Below, in pieces: positions 5,397-5,895 of a stretch of DNA of 5,895 nucleotides (positions are counted from its first letter, which is position 1; each line of letters opens with the position of its first letter). The stretch spans positions 1 through 5,895 of the forward strand of contig DASUBV010000246.1 in assembly GCA_035763085.1 (NCBI GenBank). The letters run 5' to 3'. The translations under genes were made by a program, and so were the position numbers. This DNA is from DASUBV01 sp035763085. Its GTDB lineage: Bacteria; Actinomycetota; Actinomycetes; Streptosporangiales; Streptosporangiaceae. The notes beneath the pieces are model-generated. The model saw nothing but the letters and a program-made list of their open reading frames with translations. It was not told the origin of the DNA and did not search any database.

Positions 5397-5895
5397 TCAT
5401 GGACCGGGCAGCGAGTCCAGCTGGGTATTCCTGGCTGCCGGCATCGGACCGGACTCGACCTGCAGGACCGCCAGGCCCGGCAGTCTGGCGCCGCTCAGGT
5501 ACTCCAGGCTGGCACCACCGCCGGTAGACACGTGGCTGAACGAGCTGTCCAGGATCCCCAGAGCGCGGACCGCGGCCGCGGTGTCGCCGCCTCCCACCAC
5601 CGTGCAACCGGTGCTGGCCGCCAGTGCCAGGGCAACAGCCCGGGTGCCCTCGGCATACTGCGGGATCTCGCAGACGCCCATGGGGCCGCTCCAGAAGGTC
5701 GTCTGCGCCGCGGCCACGTAGCGGCTAAATAGCTCGCCTGCCTGCGGCCCGATGTCCAGGCTCAGCCGGTCGGCGGGAATCGCGTCGCTGGCCTCGACGG
5801 TAGCCATCTCGGCGGGATCCGCGGTGGCGGCCACGGTGACATCCGGCGGCAGGATCAGCTTCCGTCCTGCCCTGGCCAGGCAGTCACGGGCCAGG
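5397..5895 (-). CDS. pgk: Phosphoglycerate kinase, C-terminal part (5' end outside window)
   Basis: The frame is open to the right edge, giving 165 C-terminal residues of a protein normally near 400. Phosphoglycerate kinase transfers phosphate between 1,3-bisphosphoglycerate and ADP to make ATP in glycolysis. Visible family motifs, numbered within the fragment: KLILPPDV (12-19), LDIGP (46-50), the strongly conserved FWSGPMGVCEIP (67-78) with the nucleotide-contacting Glu76, AEGTRAVA (81-88), VVGGGDTAAAV (99-109), and HVSTGGGASLEYLSG (121-135) followed by LPGLAVL. About 20 residues follow, slightly more than the usual end. Key residues look intact, so it is probably active. The next gene downstream is the Rv1733c-like gene, not tpiA as in the usual actinobacterial gap-pgk-tpiA cluster, so it may be a second, accessory copy. 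The GTG at 5834 is an internal valine codon, not a start. Confidence 0.95.
   Translation of the reverse strand, partial: LARDCLARAGRKLILPPDVTVAATADPAEMATVEASDAIPADRLSLDIGPQAGELFSRYVAAAQTTFWSGPMGVCEIPQYAEGTRAVALALAASTGCTVVGGGDTAAAVRALGILDSSFSHVSTGGGASLEYLSGARLPGLAVLQVESGPMPAARNTQLDSLPGP

Noticed and set aside
5238..5732. Plus-strand open frames across 5238-5732
   Set aside because: They lie opposite pgk and the Rv1733c-like gene and show no family resemblance.

Overview
The window is very GC-rich with strong G/C third-codon bias, GTG starts and tightly packed genes. Its protein families have their best-known relatives in mycobacteria and other high-GC Gram-positives, so the source is almost certainly an actinobacterium. 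The genus cannot be fixed from this sequence. Six protein-coding genes are supported, one of them cut by the right edge. I see no rRNA, tRNA, CRISPR array or insertion sequence.

Layout. Positions 1-149 hold no gene, only a strong GC hairpin. On the minus strand, an OmpR/PhoB-type response regulator (2233 to 1535) and a membrane-bound HAMP histidine kinase (1535 to 150) overlap by one base (TAGTG) and form a two-component operon. A 217-base divergent intergenic region (2234-2450) follows. Near its middle is a palindrome resembling the DosR/DevR box of Mycobacterium tuberculosis (core GGGACATTAGTCCC, 15 of 20 consensus positions). On the plus strand come a small PNPOx-like split-barrel protein (2451-2900) and, 51 bases later, a double-GAF histidine kinase of the DevS/DosT type (2952-4682). 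This kinase keeps the proximal haem histidine, the distal tyrosine and the phospho-acceptor motif. Convergent to it on the minus strand is an Rv1733c-like protein with two membrane segments (5278 to 4706). Upstream of that on the same strand is the C-terminal part of a phosphoglycerate kinase (stop at 5397) that runs off the window.

How the parts fit. DevS/DosT-type kinase, Rv1733c-like protein, PNPOx-fold protein and a DosR-like box together suggest an actinobacterial hypoxia/dormancy (DosR-type) locus. The kinase would sense O2, NO or CO through haem and phosphorylate a NarL/LuxR-type regulator encoded elsewhere, since no such regulator lies in this window. That regulator could act at the box at 2328-2347 on the PNPOx-kinase operon and perhaps also on the divergent OmpR-type system. 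The phosphoglycerate kinase is not followed by tpiA, so it may be an accessory glycolytic enzyme tied to low-oxygen energy supply. The family assignments rest on motifs read directly; the regulatory wiring is inference.
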